Assembly: GCA_964445695.1 (NCBI GenBank) | Contig: CAYULF010000016.1 | Span: forward strand, 62,001 to 126,000 | From: JAUIKM01 sp964445695 | Lineage (GTDB): Bacteria; Bacteroidota; Ignavibacteria; Kapaibacteriales; UBA7675 | Reading direction: 5' to 3' | Length of the DNA stretch: 64,000 nucleotides | Shown here: in pieces, positions 10,000 through 18,429 of the stretch | Layout: each line of letters begins with the position of its first letter | Position numbering within the stretch: position 1 is the stretch's first letter | Notes under the pieces: generated by a model | Told to the model about the DNA's origin: nothing | What the model saw: the letters and a program-made list of their open reading frames with translations, nothing else | Databases searched by the model: none | Translations under genes and position numbers: made by a program

Positions 10000-11289
10000 T
10001 CAGGTCAGGCGATCGCGCGAAAGCTGTTTAATCTTTCTGTCCAGCAGTTCCAGTTGAGCGCGGGACTCGGTCATTTCGCGCGCGCGCATCAGGTAGCTTC
10101 GCGCCTGAACCTCGTCTTCGCATCGCCGATAAAATTCGCCCAGAGTGGCGAAAAGGAGGGCATAGGATTGCAGAGCCGGTTCGTTCTCCAGGGCGTGCAA
10201 CAGGGGCAAAGCGCTGCGAAACCCCTTGCTCATGGCGACTGCGATGGCGCGATTGAGTTTAACAATCGGATGTGGTTTAAAGTCGAGCAGCAGATTGTAG
10301 TACTCTTCAATCATCGGCCAATTGGTGCTGCCGTAGTCCGCCGCGATGCAGTGTTCCGCCGCAATGCCGGCCTCCAGATGATAGGCGCTTAACGCTTCGC
10401 CACGCCCTGCCGCCGCCAAGTGACGCAACCCCAGGTCGATAAGTTTAACATCCCAGCCGGCGCGGTTCTGGTCCTCAAAAATCACAATCGCGCCGCCCTC
10501 GTCCAGACGGGCGTCAAAACGCGCGGCGTGCAGGCACATTAAGGCCAGCAGCGCGCGCACGGAGTAAACTTCCGGAAAGTGCTCAACCACCATCGCCGCC
10601 AGACGGATTGCTTCGGCGCACAACTCGCGGCGGATGGGCAGCGCGGCGTGATTGGAATTATAGCCCTCGTTAAACAGGAGATACAGCGTTAAACACACCG
10701 CATCCAGACGCGGCAGCAAGCGCTCGCCCTGCGGCGATTCCAGGGTTATCTCGCCCGAGCGGAATTTCTGTTTGGCGCGGTACAGGCGTTTGTTAATCGT
10801 GGCGACGTTGCTCAACAAAGCGTCGGCAATCTCCGGCACGCTGAAGCCCGCCAGCGTTTTTAAGGTTAAGGCAATCTGACTCTCGGGCGGCAAGTCCGGG
10901 TGACAGCAGGTGAAAATCATGCGCAGCTGGCTGTCGCGTATCTCTGCGTCGAGGAAGACTTCGTCGAGCGCCGCCTCGTGATCGGACGTTTCGGCCAGCA
11001 GAACGGCATCTGCGCGCCGTTTAACTTTTTCGCGCCGCAGCAGATTGATGGTCTTGCGTTTGGCCACGGCCATCAGCCAGCCCGCGGGATTGTCGGGCAG
11101 GGGGCCGACGCTCCAGGCCTGCAGCGCTTCCTGCAGCGTATCCTGCACGATGTCCTCCGCCAGTTCGATCTGCGCCAGACCAAACAGCCGCGTTAAAATC
11201 GAGGTCATGCGGCCGGCTTCGTGGCGGAACAGGTGTTCGACCAGCGCGCCGACTTCATCGCCCGCAGCGGAGGAATGTTTAAGCGTCAT
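10000..11289 (-). CDS. ECF-type RNA polymerase sigma factor, ECF42-like with C-terminal DUF6596
   Basis: 429 aa, far longer than a standard ECF sigma factor. The N-terminal about 180 residues hold sigma region 2 (AEDIVQDTLQEALQAW, WLMAVAKRKTINLLRR) and region 4 (FSVPEIADALLSNVATINKRLYRAKQK). The remainder contains LLFNEGYNSN and the TPR-like repeats characteristic of the DUF6596 extension of group ECF42. Only 2 bases separate it from the DGPF/YCII gene upstream, which is the typical ECF42 genomic partner. These sigmas lack a membrane anti-sigma; the C-terminal extension is thought to control them (established for the group). Confidence 0.9.
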   Translation of the reverse strand: MTLKHSSAAGDEVGALVEHLFRHEAGRMTSILTRLFGLAQIELAEDIVQDTLQEALQAWSVGPLPDNPAGWLMAVAKRKTINLLRREKVKRRADAVLLAETSDHEAALDEVFLDAEIRDSQLRMIFTCCHPDLPPESQIALTLKTLAGFSVPEIADALLSNVATINKRLYRAKQKFRSGEITLESPQGERLLPRLDAVCLTLYLLFNEGYNSNHAALPIRRELCAEAIRLAAMVVEHFPEVYSVRALLALMCLHAARFDARLDEGGAIVIFEDQNRAGWDVKLIDLGLRHLAAAGRGEALSAYHLEAGIAAEHCIAADYGSTNWPMIEEYYNLLLDFKPHPIVKLNRAIAVAMSKGFRSALPLLHALENEPALQSYALLFATLGEFYRRCEDEVQARSYLMRAREMTESRAQLELLDRKIKQLSRDRLT

Positions 11290-11291
11290 GT

Positions 11292-11621
11292 TTAATTCTG
11301 ATCCAGAAAAGGCCGCACTTCAAGATCGGAGTGTTCGAGCAGCGGGCAGGTTTGCGCAATCCTGATGGCGTCGTCCAGATCGCGGGCCATGAGCACCACG
11401 TAGCCGGCGATTATCTCCTTGGCCTCCAGAAAAGGCCCGTCGGTTACCACCGAATTTGAGTTGCGCACAAGTACGCCGTTGGTCCGCAACCGTTTACCCT
11501 CCCGGTGTTGTGCGCCCAGACCGGACGCCCACGCGCGATATTCCTCCACGCGCGCCTGCATCTCCGCAGGCGAGAGGTCGGGTTCGGGCCGACCGCGGAC
11601 AATCAACATGTACTTTTCCAT
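11292..11621 (-). CDS. YCII/DGPF-domain protein, partner of ECF42 sigma
   Basis: 109-aa ferredoxin-like protein of the YCII family. It contains the sequence VVTDGPFLEAKEIIAGYVV, with the DGPF motif that names this subfamily. It starts MEKYMLIVRG and is preceded on its strand by GGGAGAGCC, a reasonable ribosome site. Its stop lies 2 bases before the ECF42 sigma start, so the two genes form one transcript. DGPF proteins are consistently encoded with ECF42 sigma factors and are presumed members of their regulon; no catalytic role is proven. Confidence 0.88.
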   Translation of the reverse strand: MEKYMLIVRGRPEPDLSPAEMQARVEEYRAWASGLGAQHREGKRLRTNGVLVRNSNSVVTDGPFLEAKEIIAGYVVLMARDLDDAIRIAQTCPLLEHSDLEVRPFLDQN

Positions 11622-11753
11622 TTGGCTCTCCCGTTCATTTCCGGACTGAATAGACGGTAAATATACGCTGCGCGGCTTCCAGGTTCAACAGTCGCGCAAA
11701 AGCAGCGGCCGCGCGATAAACACCGCGCGGCCTGGTGTTAACAACTTTGTTGA

Positions 11754-13199
11754 TCAATGCCGCACAATCAGGCGTTGAACAACCTGCTCGCCGGCATCGC
11801 TGGTGACGGCCAGCAGGTAAATGCCGGACGGTTTGTCGGATGTGTCGATGTCGATTGAGCCCCGATACCCCGGCGTGGCCGAAATCTCGCCGACATGAGC
11901 GACCTCGCGGCCAAAGATGTCGCGCAGGCTTACAGTCAGCTGCCGTTGCTCGCGCGCGTGCACGGTCGCGACGGCATTGCTGCCCGCCGGGTTGGGATAG
12001 AGCGCCTCCAGCGTGATTGCGCTCGACCGGGATCGCCACACGTCAAAGTATGCCTCCCCGGTAAAACCTTCCTCCAGGCGCGGCACATCGGAATCGGCGA
12101 CGCTGGTCAGGATGTCCCGCTCCTTCTCGAGGTCGTCGGCAATGCGTTCGGGCAGGAGGTCAATAAACTCCTGATCGGCTTTGTACCACAACACGACGTC
12201 GAGCGAGGGAACGGTATCGGCGGCGGTAGCGCCCAGCTGAAAGTGAATCGGCAGCAGCGTCTGGATGTCCAGCACCGGGTCTTTGAGCGACTGTTCGACG
12301 AGATTGCCGTCGTCGTCAAGTCGATCCTTGGCGGTGCGGCCGTGCTGCGCAAAAATCGCGTCGGCATCCTCGTTGTCGGCCAGGTACCAGAACGTCACGC
12401 GATCGCCGTAAAACGACATAATGCACAGAGGTACGATCCGCGGCGTGTTAAATCCGGCTGCGCCCATGTCCTCAACGGGAGCGGCGAACCAGGAGCGCGC
12501 AAACTCGTTGGAATTGCTGAAGGTTATCATGAGCGTGTCGTCCGGATGATCAACCGGCGAAGGGGCCAGCAATATCCGTTTGTTCATGTTTTTATAAGTG
12601 TAATAACTGGGCGTTAAACCGCTGTAGTAGCAGCGTAGCTCGTGTGCGTCGGCAGTGATGCCCAGCTGTGTTAACTCATTTGACGTCATCTCCAGCAGCC
12701 GCGTCCCTTCAATCATGGTCGGCGCAAAGTCCGCTGCGTGTACATTGCGGTTGTTGACATTATTCGCCGACGCTTCGGCCGGCTCTTCAGGTGTTACGTT
12801 AACGTCTGCCGGCTCGGCGGGTTTAGCCATTGCAGCCTGATCGTCGTCCGGCGCATGCACGGCATGTTGTTTAAATTCGTGTTCGAGGATGCTATCGTAT
12901 TGCGCGCGGTTAAACGCCGGCACTTCCTCCGGAGTCTCAACTGCAATCGGCACAACAGGATCGGTCGGAGCTTCTTCCACCGCCGGCAACTGCAGCAACA
13001 GCGCCGCCAGAATTGTTACAAGAGTCGTTGACATTATCAACATTCCACGTTTTGTTGTTAAAATTCGAGTCAGTTTGAGACCGGGTGGATTAACCGCGGC
13101 GTTTTCAACAGCGCTCCGGAGCTTTGAAACTGCTTGCCGCGGCTCTACCTTGCCGGCCTCATGTATGTATGTTTCGAGATTTTTTTCGGACTTGCTCAT
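11754..13199 (-). CDS. membrane-anchored anti-sigma-like protein with C-terminal T9SS sorting domain
   Basis: 481 aa. The first about 50 residues are charged and cytoplasmic-looking (MSKSEKNLETYIHEAGK...). A single hydrophobic helix follows (about residues 53-71, MLIMSTTLVTILAALLL). Next come a Pro/Glu-rich linker and a soluble region that mentions no known fold to me. The C-terminal about 80 residues read as a type A T9SS sorting domain: LYPNPAGSNAV, LRDIFGREV, GIYLLAVTSDAG, RLIVRH. The gene overlaps the upstream ECF sigma by 4 bases (ATGA), the position of an anti-sigma factor. An anti-sigma with a secretion tail is unusual, because T9SS cargo normally has a cleaved signal peptide. The function is inferred from context. 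Confidence 0.75.
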   Translation of the reverse strand: MSKSEKNLETYIHEAGKVEPRQAVSKLRSAVENAAVNPPGLKLTRILTTKRGMLIMSTTLVTILAALLLQLPAVEEAPTDPVVPIAVETPEEVPAFNRAQYDSILEHEFKQHAVHAPDDDQAAMAKPAEPADVNVTPEEPAEASANNVNNRNVHAADFAPTMIEGTRLLEMTSNELTQLGITADAHELRCYYSGLTPSYYTYKNMNKRILLAPSPVDHPDDTLMITFSNSNEFARSWFAAPVEDMGAAGFNTPRIVPLCIMSFYGDRVTFWYLADNEDADAIFAQHGRTAKDRLDDDGNLVEQSLKDPVLDIQTLLPIHFQLGATAADTVPSLDVVLWYKADQEFIDLLPERIADDLEKERDILTSVADSDVPRLEEGFTGEAYFDVWRSRSSAITLEALYPNPAGSNAVATVHAREQRQLTVSLRDIFGREVAHVGEISATPGYRGSIDIDTSDKPSGIYLLAVTSDAGEQVVQRLIVRH

Positions 13200-13819
13200 T
13201 GCAATTTCCCTTTGGGGATATATCTGAATGCGTGGCCGGCGGACGTGGCTGAATCGCGCAACTGCGCATGTTTCTCCGACGCGTCGGCATCATCTGCGCC
13301 GAGCAACGTCGCCAGTTTGCGACGGCCGCGCACAACGCGTGCCTTTACCGCCGAAAGCGAAACGCCCTGGATTTCACTGATTTCACGCAGCGAGCAGTCC
13401 GACAGCTCAAACAGTGCGACGGCTTCACGCAGTTTGCGCGGCAGACGTGCCAGTGCGTCGTACAACAGGCGTGCGTCGGCAGCCATTTCAGGCGTTGCAT
13501 TCGTCGCGGCGATTGTCTCATGCGCATTGTCGTTCATCGGCGCAAAGCGCGAGCCGCGCCACTGACGGCGCTTGTGCACCCGACTGCAAATGGTAAACAG
13601 AAAACTCTTGAAGGAGTTGATATCGCGCAGTGCATCAAAGGACCGAAACGCCGCCAGTACTGCTTCGCCCACCGTATCCTCGGCGTCCTCACTCACGCCG
13701 GTCAGCGCCAGCGCAAAGCGATACAGATCCTTGTGGTACCTGCTCACCAGCTCCCAGAATTCTTCGTCCGTTTTTTGCGTGTCCATCTGCGCATCGTCAC
13801 AATTGTTCATCCGGCACAT
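13196..13819 (-). CDS. ECF-type RNA polymerase sigma factor
   Basis: About 207 aa; ATG codons at 13819, 13810 and 13786 are all possible starts. Region 2 reads YRFALALTGVSEDAEDTVGEAVLAAF followed by SFKSFLFTICSRVHKRR. Region 4 reads LPRKLREAVALFELSDCSLREISEIQGVSLSAVKARVVRGRRKL. It is therefore a complete small ECF sigma factor, unlike the longer ECF42 protein nearby. The next gene overlaps by ATGA and encodes a membrane-anchored protein, so the pair is most likely a sigma/anti-sigma switch responding to an envelope signal. No matching target promoter was identified. Confidence 0.88.
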   Translation of the reverse strand: MCRMNNCDDAQMDTQKTDEEFWELVSRYHKDLYRFALALTGVSEDAEDTVGEAVLAAFRSFDALRDINSFKSFLFTICSRVHKRRQWRGSRFAPMNDNAHETIAATNATPEMAADARLLYDALARLPRKLREAVALFELSDCSLREISEIQGVSLSAVKARVVRGRRKLATLLGADDADASEKHAQLRDSATSAGHAFRYIPKGKLQ

Positions 13820-14263
13820 AAGTGTCGCGGGCTGCCCATAAAGTTATATTGGCCGGCATTTTTTTCCACCTTTCGGCGCTGCGCGTGGCGATTGCGCAGC
13901 CCACAACCGGGTTGAATTTCTATTGACGGTGCGGTCCCGGGCGCCTGAACAGATTGCAGCGCCTCTTCCCTGCGGTCGGCGGCTCGCTTTATGACATTCA
14001 TGTTCGTCGTGCAATCTGAATCCGGAAAGCTCCAGGCGGCGTCGCGTCAACGCGTGCGGAATCAACGCACGAACCGCGCAGAACAACAGCGGGTGAATGA
14101 CGAGAGCGGGGCAGAGTGCGCGGCCTCGCTCATACAACAGCTGTGCCGCCGGAGATAAAGTCAAGTTATCTCCGACGGCACAATAGTAACACGTGACGCG
14201 ATGCAGCGGTATGGCCCGGGCCGATGCTGTTAAACACTCCTCTCTTTGTTTAACAGCGGGGCG
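13820..14263 (-). other. intergenic, no supported gene
   Basis: About 440 bases between the sigma gene and the SnoaL-like gene. Open frames here are Arg/Pro/Ala-rich with no family resemblance, and no ribosome site stands out. Nothing else was recognised. Confidence 0.5.
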
Positions 14264-14617
14264 TCAGGCTTCGGCCGCCGCACCCATTGCCACGCGCATT
14301 TCGGTCGCATCAAATACAAGGCGAATGCGGCTGATTTTGTTGCCGCGCAGAGTGAACCATTCAGCCATACGCACCGGTTTGATCGGCATATTGGCATGGA
14401 AAGTATACAGAGCGCAGTGTTCATCGCCGCTGCTGAACTGTTGTTCCATATCCATAGATTTGATCATCGGCTGCATTTGTTTAAGCTGGGCTTTAAACTC
14501 CGCGGCGCCGTCAATCTGCATGATCGGCCCCTCGAATCTGAAGTCGTCCGCCAGCGGCAGTGCGTCAATCCGTTCGTCCGTGTTCGCCTCGTAATACTGC
14601 TTGAGCAGATCCATCAT
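14264..14617 (-). CDS. SnoaL-like / NTF2-fold protein
   Basis: 117 aa from the ATG at 14617. This start was chosen because TTTTGGAGAGTA precedes it on the minus strand; an in-frame ATG follows at once. The pattern MDLLKQYYEA..., DDFRFEGPIMQIDG, EFKAQLKQM, EWFTLRGNKISRIRLVFD is the cone-shaped NTF2/SnoaL fold common in small bacterial ketosteroid-isomerase-like proteins. The ligand or reaction cannot be assigned. It stands alone, with more than 90 bases to the gene upstream. Confidence 0.72.
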   Translation of the reverse strand: MMDLLKQYYEANTDERIDALPLADDFRFEGPIMQIDGAAEFKAQLKQMQPMIKSMDMEQQFSSGDEHCALYTFHANMPIKPVRMAEWFTLRGNKISRIRLVFDATEMRVAMGAAAEA

Positions 14618-14713
14618 TACTCTCCAAAAGAATGGTAACAGAGATTGTTTCAAACCATCGTCGTTTGGAGCCGGTAAAACAGGACAGCCGTCGGCAAATT
14701 TTTTATCCCGGAT

Positions 14714-15385
14714 TTATACGGCGGCGATCGCATCGTTCAAATAACTGATCAACGGCGCGGCGGCGGCCGTCAGTTCGGCGATGCGCGTTTCCAAGGTGCC
14801 GGCTTTCAGCAGCGGCGCGATTGGTTCCGCGCGCATCACGTACCATTGTTTGTTGGCGACGAGCGGCTCGGTTTCGAACGCATCGCGCAGGTCGGCCGGC
14901 ACGCGTTTGACCGCCGCCCCCTGCACTTCGCCGAACAGGTCGACAAAAGCTGCGTCGCGGCAGATCCTGCCGAACGCCTGCGGTTTGTCGGCCATCCGCC
15001 TGCGAATCGCCTGGATGCCGGCTTTGTCGGGATTGTACGCTCCGCCGCCCAGGTGGATCTGCTCGGCTGAAATGCCCAGAAAGTATCCGGCATTGGCCGA
15101 TTTGCGGCCGCCGCGCACAAAGGCCGCCTTCATGGTTGTGTTGTAGGGCGACTTGTCGGCGCTGAAGCGAATATCGCGGTTGATGCGAAAGATCGCGTCT
15201 TTCGGCTGCATGTCGATCTGCGGATCGAGGACGGACATGTGCGGCAGCATGTCCGCCACCAGGGCGGCAAAAGGTTTTTTGACGTGGGTTTCGTAGCGTT
15301 TGCGCTGCTCGTCGAACCACTCCTTGCGGTTGTTGTTTTCCAGCTCAGCCAGGAAACGACAGAATTCCTGTGTAATCATAGTCAC
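14714..15385 (-). CDS. DUF2461 (TIGR02453) family protein
   Basis: 223 aa. The family hallmarks are visible: FLAELENNNRKEWFDEQRKRYE at the N-terminus, then IFRINRDIRFSADKSPYNT and GYFLGISAEQIHLGGGAY. The length matches the family. The biochemical function of DUF2461 proteins is unknown. It begins 1 base after the end of the upstream TfoX-like gene, so these two genes share a transcript. Confidence 0.85.
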   Translation of the reverse strand: MTMITQEFCRFLAELENNNRKEWFDEQRKRYETHVKKPFAALVADMLPHMSVLDPQIDMQPKDAIFRINRDIRFSADKSPYNTTMKAAFVRGGRKSANAGYFLGISAEQIHLGGGAYNPDKAGIQAIRRRMADKPQAFGRICRDAAFVDLFGEVQGAAVKRVPADLRDAFETEPLVANKQWYVMRAEPIAPLLKAGTLETRIAELTAAAAPLISYLNDAIAAV

Positions 15386-15386
15386 T

Positions 15387-15707
15387 TTACTCCCGGATAA
15401 TATCGTAGGCCTGCTCAGCCAGACTCAGCCACAGCCGGCCGCATTCGGCGGGGCAGGCAAACCAGCCGCGCAGCGGACCTTTGTTTTTGAATGGATTGAA
15501 TTCGACGAGTCCGGCGCAACCGCTCGACGCGGGATCAAAACCTTTGCCGAGCTTGAAGACGATGTCGTTTTTACGCGAAAGAAAGATAAAGACCTTGCCG
15601 CTCCAGGTGATGGCCGGCGAGCTCATCATTTTGCCGGCTTTCACGAGCGGGTCGCGCGCGCCGTACGCGGCGGTCAGTTCTTCAAACACCTGTTTCGGTG
15701 CGTCCAT
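15387..15707 (-). CDS. small TfoX N-domain-like protein
   Basis: 106 aa from the ATG at 15707. On its strand this is preceded by CTACAGGAGAGCTGG, a strong ribosome site with 5-base spacing; an upstream in-frame ATG has none. Segments such as AGKMMSSPAITWSGKVFIFL, KLGKGFDP and PFKNKGPLRGWFACP resemble the small proteins annotated as TfoX N-terminal-domain or YjbR-like. The match is by eye and moderate. The gene runs into the DUF2461 gene with 1 base between them. Confidence 0.6.
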   Translation of the reverse strand: MDAPKQVFEELTAAYGARDPLVKAGKMMSSPAITWSGKVFIFLSRKNDIVFKLGKGFDPASSGCAGLVEFNPFKNKGPLRGWFACPAECGRLWLSLAEQAYDIIRE

Positions 15708-15939
15708 CCAGCTCTCCTGTAGAGTGTGCAAAACCGAACGTCAATTTGTCGGTGTAAAATAGGACAGCGCGGCGCAAAGTTCTTGAGCGGGAATGGGAGT
15801 GCGTTCGTGAAATGGGCAAAAAAAGCGGTGTGGATTTAGTGCCGGGAGTGGAGAGGGCCGGAGCGCTGCAGCGCTAAAGTGTTGGTAAATAAGGGCTTGT
15901 GGGAATACTGCGGCGGACGAGGTGCGGCGTGGGCGTACT

Positions 15940-16045
15940 TTCCGCTTGATCAGGGGGCCACCCCGCCGCCGCCACGGGTCATACCTCCGCGTTCAGCGCA
16001 CACTCCTCCCACCCTGCATCGTGTGCAGATATTTTTTAGAGTGAT
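15940..16045 (-). ncRNA. dispersed structured element, copy A (candidate ncRNA)
   Basis: On the minus strand this stretch matches 47565-47665 (copy B). A 21-base core (15999-16019) and a 16-base G-rich block (15961-15976) are identical in both, 21-22 bases apart. A hairpin CTGCA-loop-TGCAG (16014-16028) precedes the core. A second hairpin, GGGG-TGGC-CCCC (15953-15964), follows the G-rich block. Outer bases CACTC and GAGTG can close the first hairpin. In copy B the stems are the same and the loops differ. No gene product is conserved, because this copy has stops in the frame open in copy B. Confidence 0.55.
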
Positions 16046-16182
16046 CAATCGCGGAACAGCCCGCGCATGCTCTCGGACTGCTGCAACCACATTACGCATA
16101 TTAATTGCTCTGTCCATGCCTGAAAAACTGAACGGCCCACACCACGTGGCTCAACGGGCGTCATTCGCCGCCAAGCGGGAAT

Positions 16183-16213
16183 TTTGACGATTGTCCCCGC
16201 CCTTGTACCTTTG
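16183..16213 (+). promoter_or_regulatory. Bacteroidota-type promoter for the ion channel gene
   Basis: TTTG at 16183-16186 and TACCTTTG at 16206-16213 are separated by 19 bases, an exact fit to the TTTG/TAnnTTTG consensus of Bacteroidota. Transcription would start near 16220, giving an about 80-base leader before the channel gene. Confidence 0.65.
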
Positions 16214-16299
16214 CCTGCCGCCTCGCGGCCCTGTACATCTTCTTCACATTTCACGTTGTCCGCCCTTTGTTCCGCGGCGGTCGACGGGATCGGAACTTT

Positions 16300-17133
16300 A
16301 TGCCCCAGCAGGATTCCACTCCCACTCAGCACGGTTTCCGCGCCGCTGTCCATCGCGTCATCTTCGGCACCGATACGCCGTCCGGCAAACTCTTCGACGT
16401 CGCACTGATCTTCCTGATCGGCGCCAGCGTCATCGCCGTCATGCTCGACAGCATCCCTTCGGTTAAACGCGATTACGGACTTTTCTTCTCGACGCTCGAA
16501 TGGATTTTCACTATCGCATTCAGCATCGAATACATCCTGCGGCTCATCAGCGTGGATCGGCCGCTGCGTTATGCTTTCAGTTTTTACGGCATCGTCGACC
16601 TGCTGGCCACTATCCCGACCTACCTCAGTTTAATCCTGCCGGGTTCGCAGTACTTCCTCGTCATTCGCGTGCTGCGCGTCCTCCGCATTTTCCGCGTGTT
16701 AAAACTCGTGCAATTTGTCGGCGAGTCGCAGTTGTTAACAAAAGCGCTCATCGCCAGCCGCCATAAAATCATCGTCTTTCTCTTTTTTGTCTGCACCAAC
16801 ATCGTCATCATCGGCTCGGTTATGTACCTCGTCGAGCAGCCCGACGCCGGTTTCTCCAGCATCCCCGAGAGCATTTACTGGACCATCGTTACTTTAACAA
16901 CCGTCGGTTATGGCGACATCGCACCCGTCACGCCGCTCGGCAAATTCCTCGCCTCCTTCGTCATGATTCTCGGTTACAGCATCCTCGCCGTCCCCACCGG
17001 AATCGTCACGGCCGAAATCTCGCGCGCACGTCACGAAGACCTGAGCGGAATCCGTTCCTGCCGTCGCTGCGCCTCCGAAGACAACGACGCCGACGCCAAC
17101 TACTGCAAATTCTGCGGCGAAAAACTCCCCTGA
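16300..17133 (+). CDS. voltage-gated potassium channel (Kv-type) with C-terminal zinc ribbon
   Basis: 277 aa from the ATG at 16300 (MPQQDS...). Six membrane helices are visible. The fourth carries the voltage-sensor pattern RVLRVLRIFRVLK. The pore has the selectivity filter TLTTVGYGDIAP, followed by the last helix GKFLASFVMILGYSILAVPTGIV. After a short linker the protein ends in a zinc ribbon, CRRC...YCKFC (last about 25 residues). The tail is seen in some prokaryotic relatives, and its ligand or regulatory role is unclear. A consensus promoter lies about 85 bases upstream. The gene stands alone, so it is likely a general membrane-potential or potassium-efflux channel. Confidence 0.92.
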   Translation: MPQQDSTPTQHGFRAAVHRVIFGTDTPSGKLFDVALIFLIGASVIAVMLDSIPSVKRDYGLFFSTLEWIFTIAFSIEYILRLISVDRPLRYAFSFYGIVDLLATIPTYLSLILPGSQYFLVIRVLRVLRIFRVLKLVQFVGESQLLTKALIASRHKIIVFLFFVCTNIVIIGSVMYLVEQPDAGFSSIPESIYWTIVTLTTVGYGDIAPVTPLGKFLASFVMILGYSILAVPTGIVTAEISRARHEDLSGIRSCRRCASEDNDADANYCKFCGEKLP

Positions 17134-17186
17134 GCTGTTTTACTCACGTGTTAATTCAACGTCCTCTGCACGCCTTGAAAAATCCC

Positions 17187-17204
17187 TTTAAATCCGCTCT
17201 TGTT
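17187..17204 (-). repeat. 18-base dispersed word, copy 1
   Basis: TTTAAATCCGCTCTTGTT on the plus strand. Near-identical words occur at 49663-49680 and 54475-54492 (one or two mismatches), always in intergenic or decayed sequence and in the same orientation. It sits in the 401-base gap 17134-17534, which also has a CGCCGC/GCGGCG hairpin just downstream and otherwise no supported gene. Confidence 0.45.
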
Positions 17205-17534
17205 GGTCCGCCGCCTGCGGCGGCGTCAGACTGAAGTCGCAGAGTTCCGTGTCGGTCCCGGAGCCACAAATCCTGAACCGCAAGCCCGTGCAGATCCCGC
17301 GCGTGGTCGGCATTCCCGATGCACATCCCAAACACTGCATCGCTGAATTCACGAGCTTTACATTGTGGTCCACGTGATTCAAAAACAGATTCACAGTTGT
17401 TTTACTTTTGCTTTTAACGTCGACGCCATTGACTTTCACAAAATAAAGTTGTATCCTCGACTTCACTGCCGCCGACCAGTTCAACACTGCCACTAATTCA
17501 ATGCATTTGCCCACCAAATCCACTGAGGTATTGT

Positions 17535-17897
17535 ATGTCTCGGAAAATGAACTATTTCATCGGTCTGCTGGCGGCCGTTGCACTCTTCGCATTTACACTT
17601 CCCGGCAGCGCCCAGGCGGCCGACTGCGTCGACGGTTTTACCGTGTACAACTACAGCGACTGCGTTCTGTTTGAAGTTGCGGTTGTCTGGATTCCACTCG
17701 AAGCACAACTCTACGGCGGCCTCATTGTTCCCGGCGCCGACGTCACCTTCGACTGCCCCCCGGGTAAAACAGGCTACTTCGGCATTGCAACCAACGGCGA
17801 CAGCTACGGCATGGGATTCAGTGACTGGCTGGGCGACTGTCCCGACGCAGCCACCGTCTACGTCGATCCCGACGAGTGTTATGCCGTTGTGTTTTGA
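17535..17897 (+). CDS. small secreted cysteine-containing protein
   Basis: 120 aa with a clear signal peptide (MNYFIGLLAAVALFAFTLPGSAQA). The mature part is about 90 residues with five cysteines spread along its length, rich in Tyr, Gly and Asp. No known family was recognised. The order of features (VYNYSDC..., then YGG.IVPGADVTF.CP) is reminiscent of the two proteins that follow, so it may be a diverged member of the same local family. It could be a secreted or surface-exposed structural or binding protein. Function unknown. Confidence 0.65.
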   Translation: MSRKMNYFIGLLAAVALFAFTLPGSAQAADCVDGFTVYNYSDCVLFEVAVVWIPLEAQLYGGLIVPGADVTFDCPPGKTGYFGIATNGDSYGMGFSDWLGDCPDAATVYVDPDECYAVVF

Positions 17898-18018
17898 CCG
17901 AATCCGCGACTGCATGCCTTAAACAATGAACCGCGTAAACCGGCCGCGCCAATTCTCACGCCCACACGACCAAAGCCGCCGCGGTTTGCACAAACAGAAT
18001 GCCAACCGACATAGATTT

Positions 18019-18087
18019 CCACTGCCGCCATTAACACATTCGATCAGACAGATCGATCTGTATTTACCACTTTTTTGGAGGTGCGAA
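18019..18087 (+). repeat. duplicated leader upstream of small secreted gene (copy 1)
   Basis: This stretch resembles 18572-18645. Shared elements in order are CACTGCCGC, a GATCGATCTG(T/C)ATTTACCAC run and a GGAG ribosome site before the start codon. The whole transcription and translation leader was therefore duplicated together with the gene. Confidence 0.6.
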
Positions 18088-18429
18088 ATGCATCGCTTTC
18101 GTTTTCTACTACCTGTTCTGCTTGTCGCGCTGATGTTCGGAATGACCGAATTTGCTCAGGCCGCCAACCCGGCCACGGTCACGAACAACGCCCCCTGCAA
18201 AGTTAAAATTGCCGTCGCTTCCGACAACGGAACGATCTACCCCGAAGTGTCCGTATTGCCCGGCGGCGTTTATACCGTCAAATTGCTCACGGCCGCCGAA
18301 CGGGTTGTCCGCATCAAAATCAACGGCGTCTGGTTCGCCGCGCCTTATACGGCCGTCTGCACGCCGCTGCCGTTTGCCTGCCCGACGCTTCTCTGTTATT
18401 CCGGCGGTCAGAACTGGGCAGTTTTTTAA
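18088..18429 (+). CDS. small secreted protein, paralogue 1
   Basis: 113 aa. The start at 18088 is fixed by TTTTTTGGAGGTGCGAA just before it and by a clean signal peptide (MHRFRFLLPVLLVALMFGMTEFAQA). The mature domain of about 88 residues contains APCKVKIAVASDNGTIYPE, GGVYTVKLLTAAE, VRIKINGVWF and a cysteine cluster near the C-terminus (CTPLPFACPTLLC). The gene at 18646 encodes a close paralogue. Family unknown to me. The fold is probably all-beta, and the four cysteines could form two disulfides (inference). Confidence 0.75.
   Translation: MHRFRFLLPVLLVALMFGMTEFAQAANPATVTNNAPCKVKIAVASDNGTIYPEVSVLPGGVYTVKLLTAAERVVRIKINGVWFAAPYTAVCTPLPFACPTLLCYSGGQNWAVF

Noticed and set aside
17188..17523. 111-residue minus-strand open frame
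   Set aside because: No signal, no ribosome site, overlaps a dispersed repeat word and the hairpin after the channel gene.
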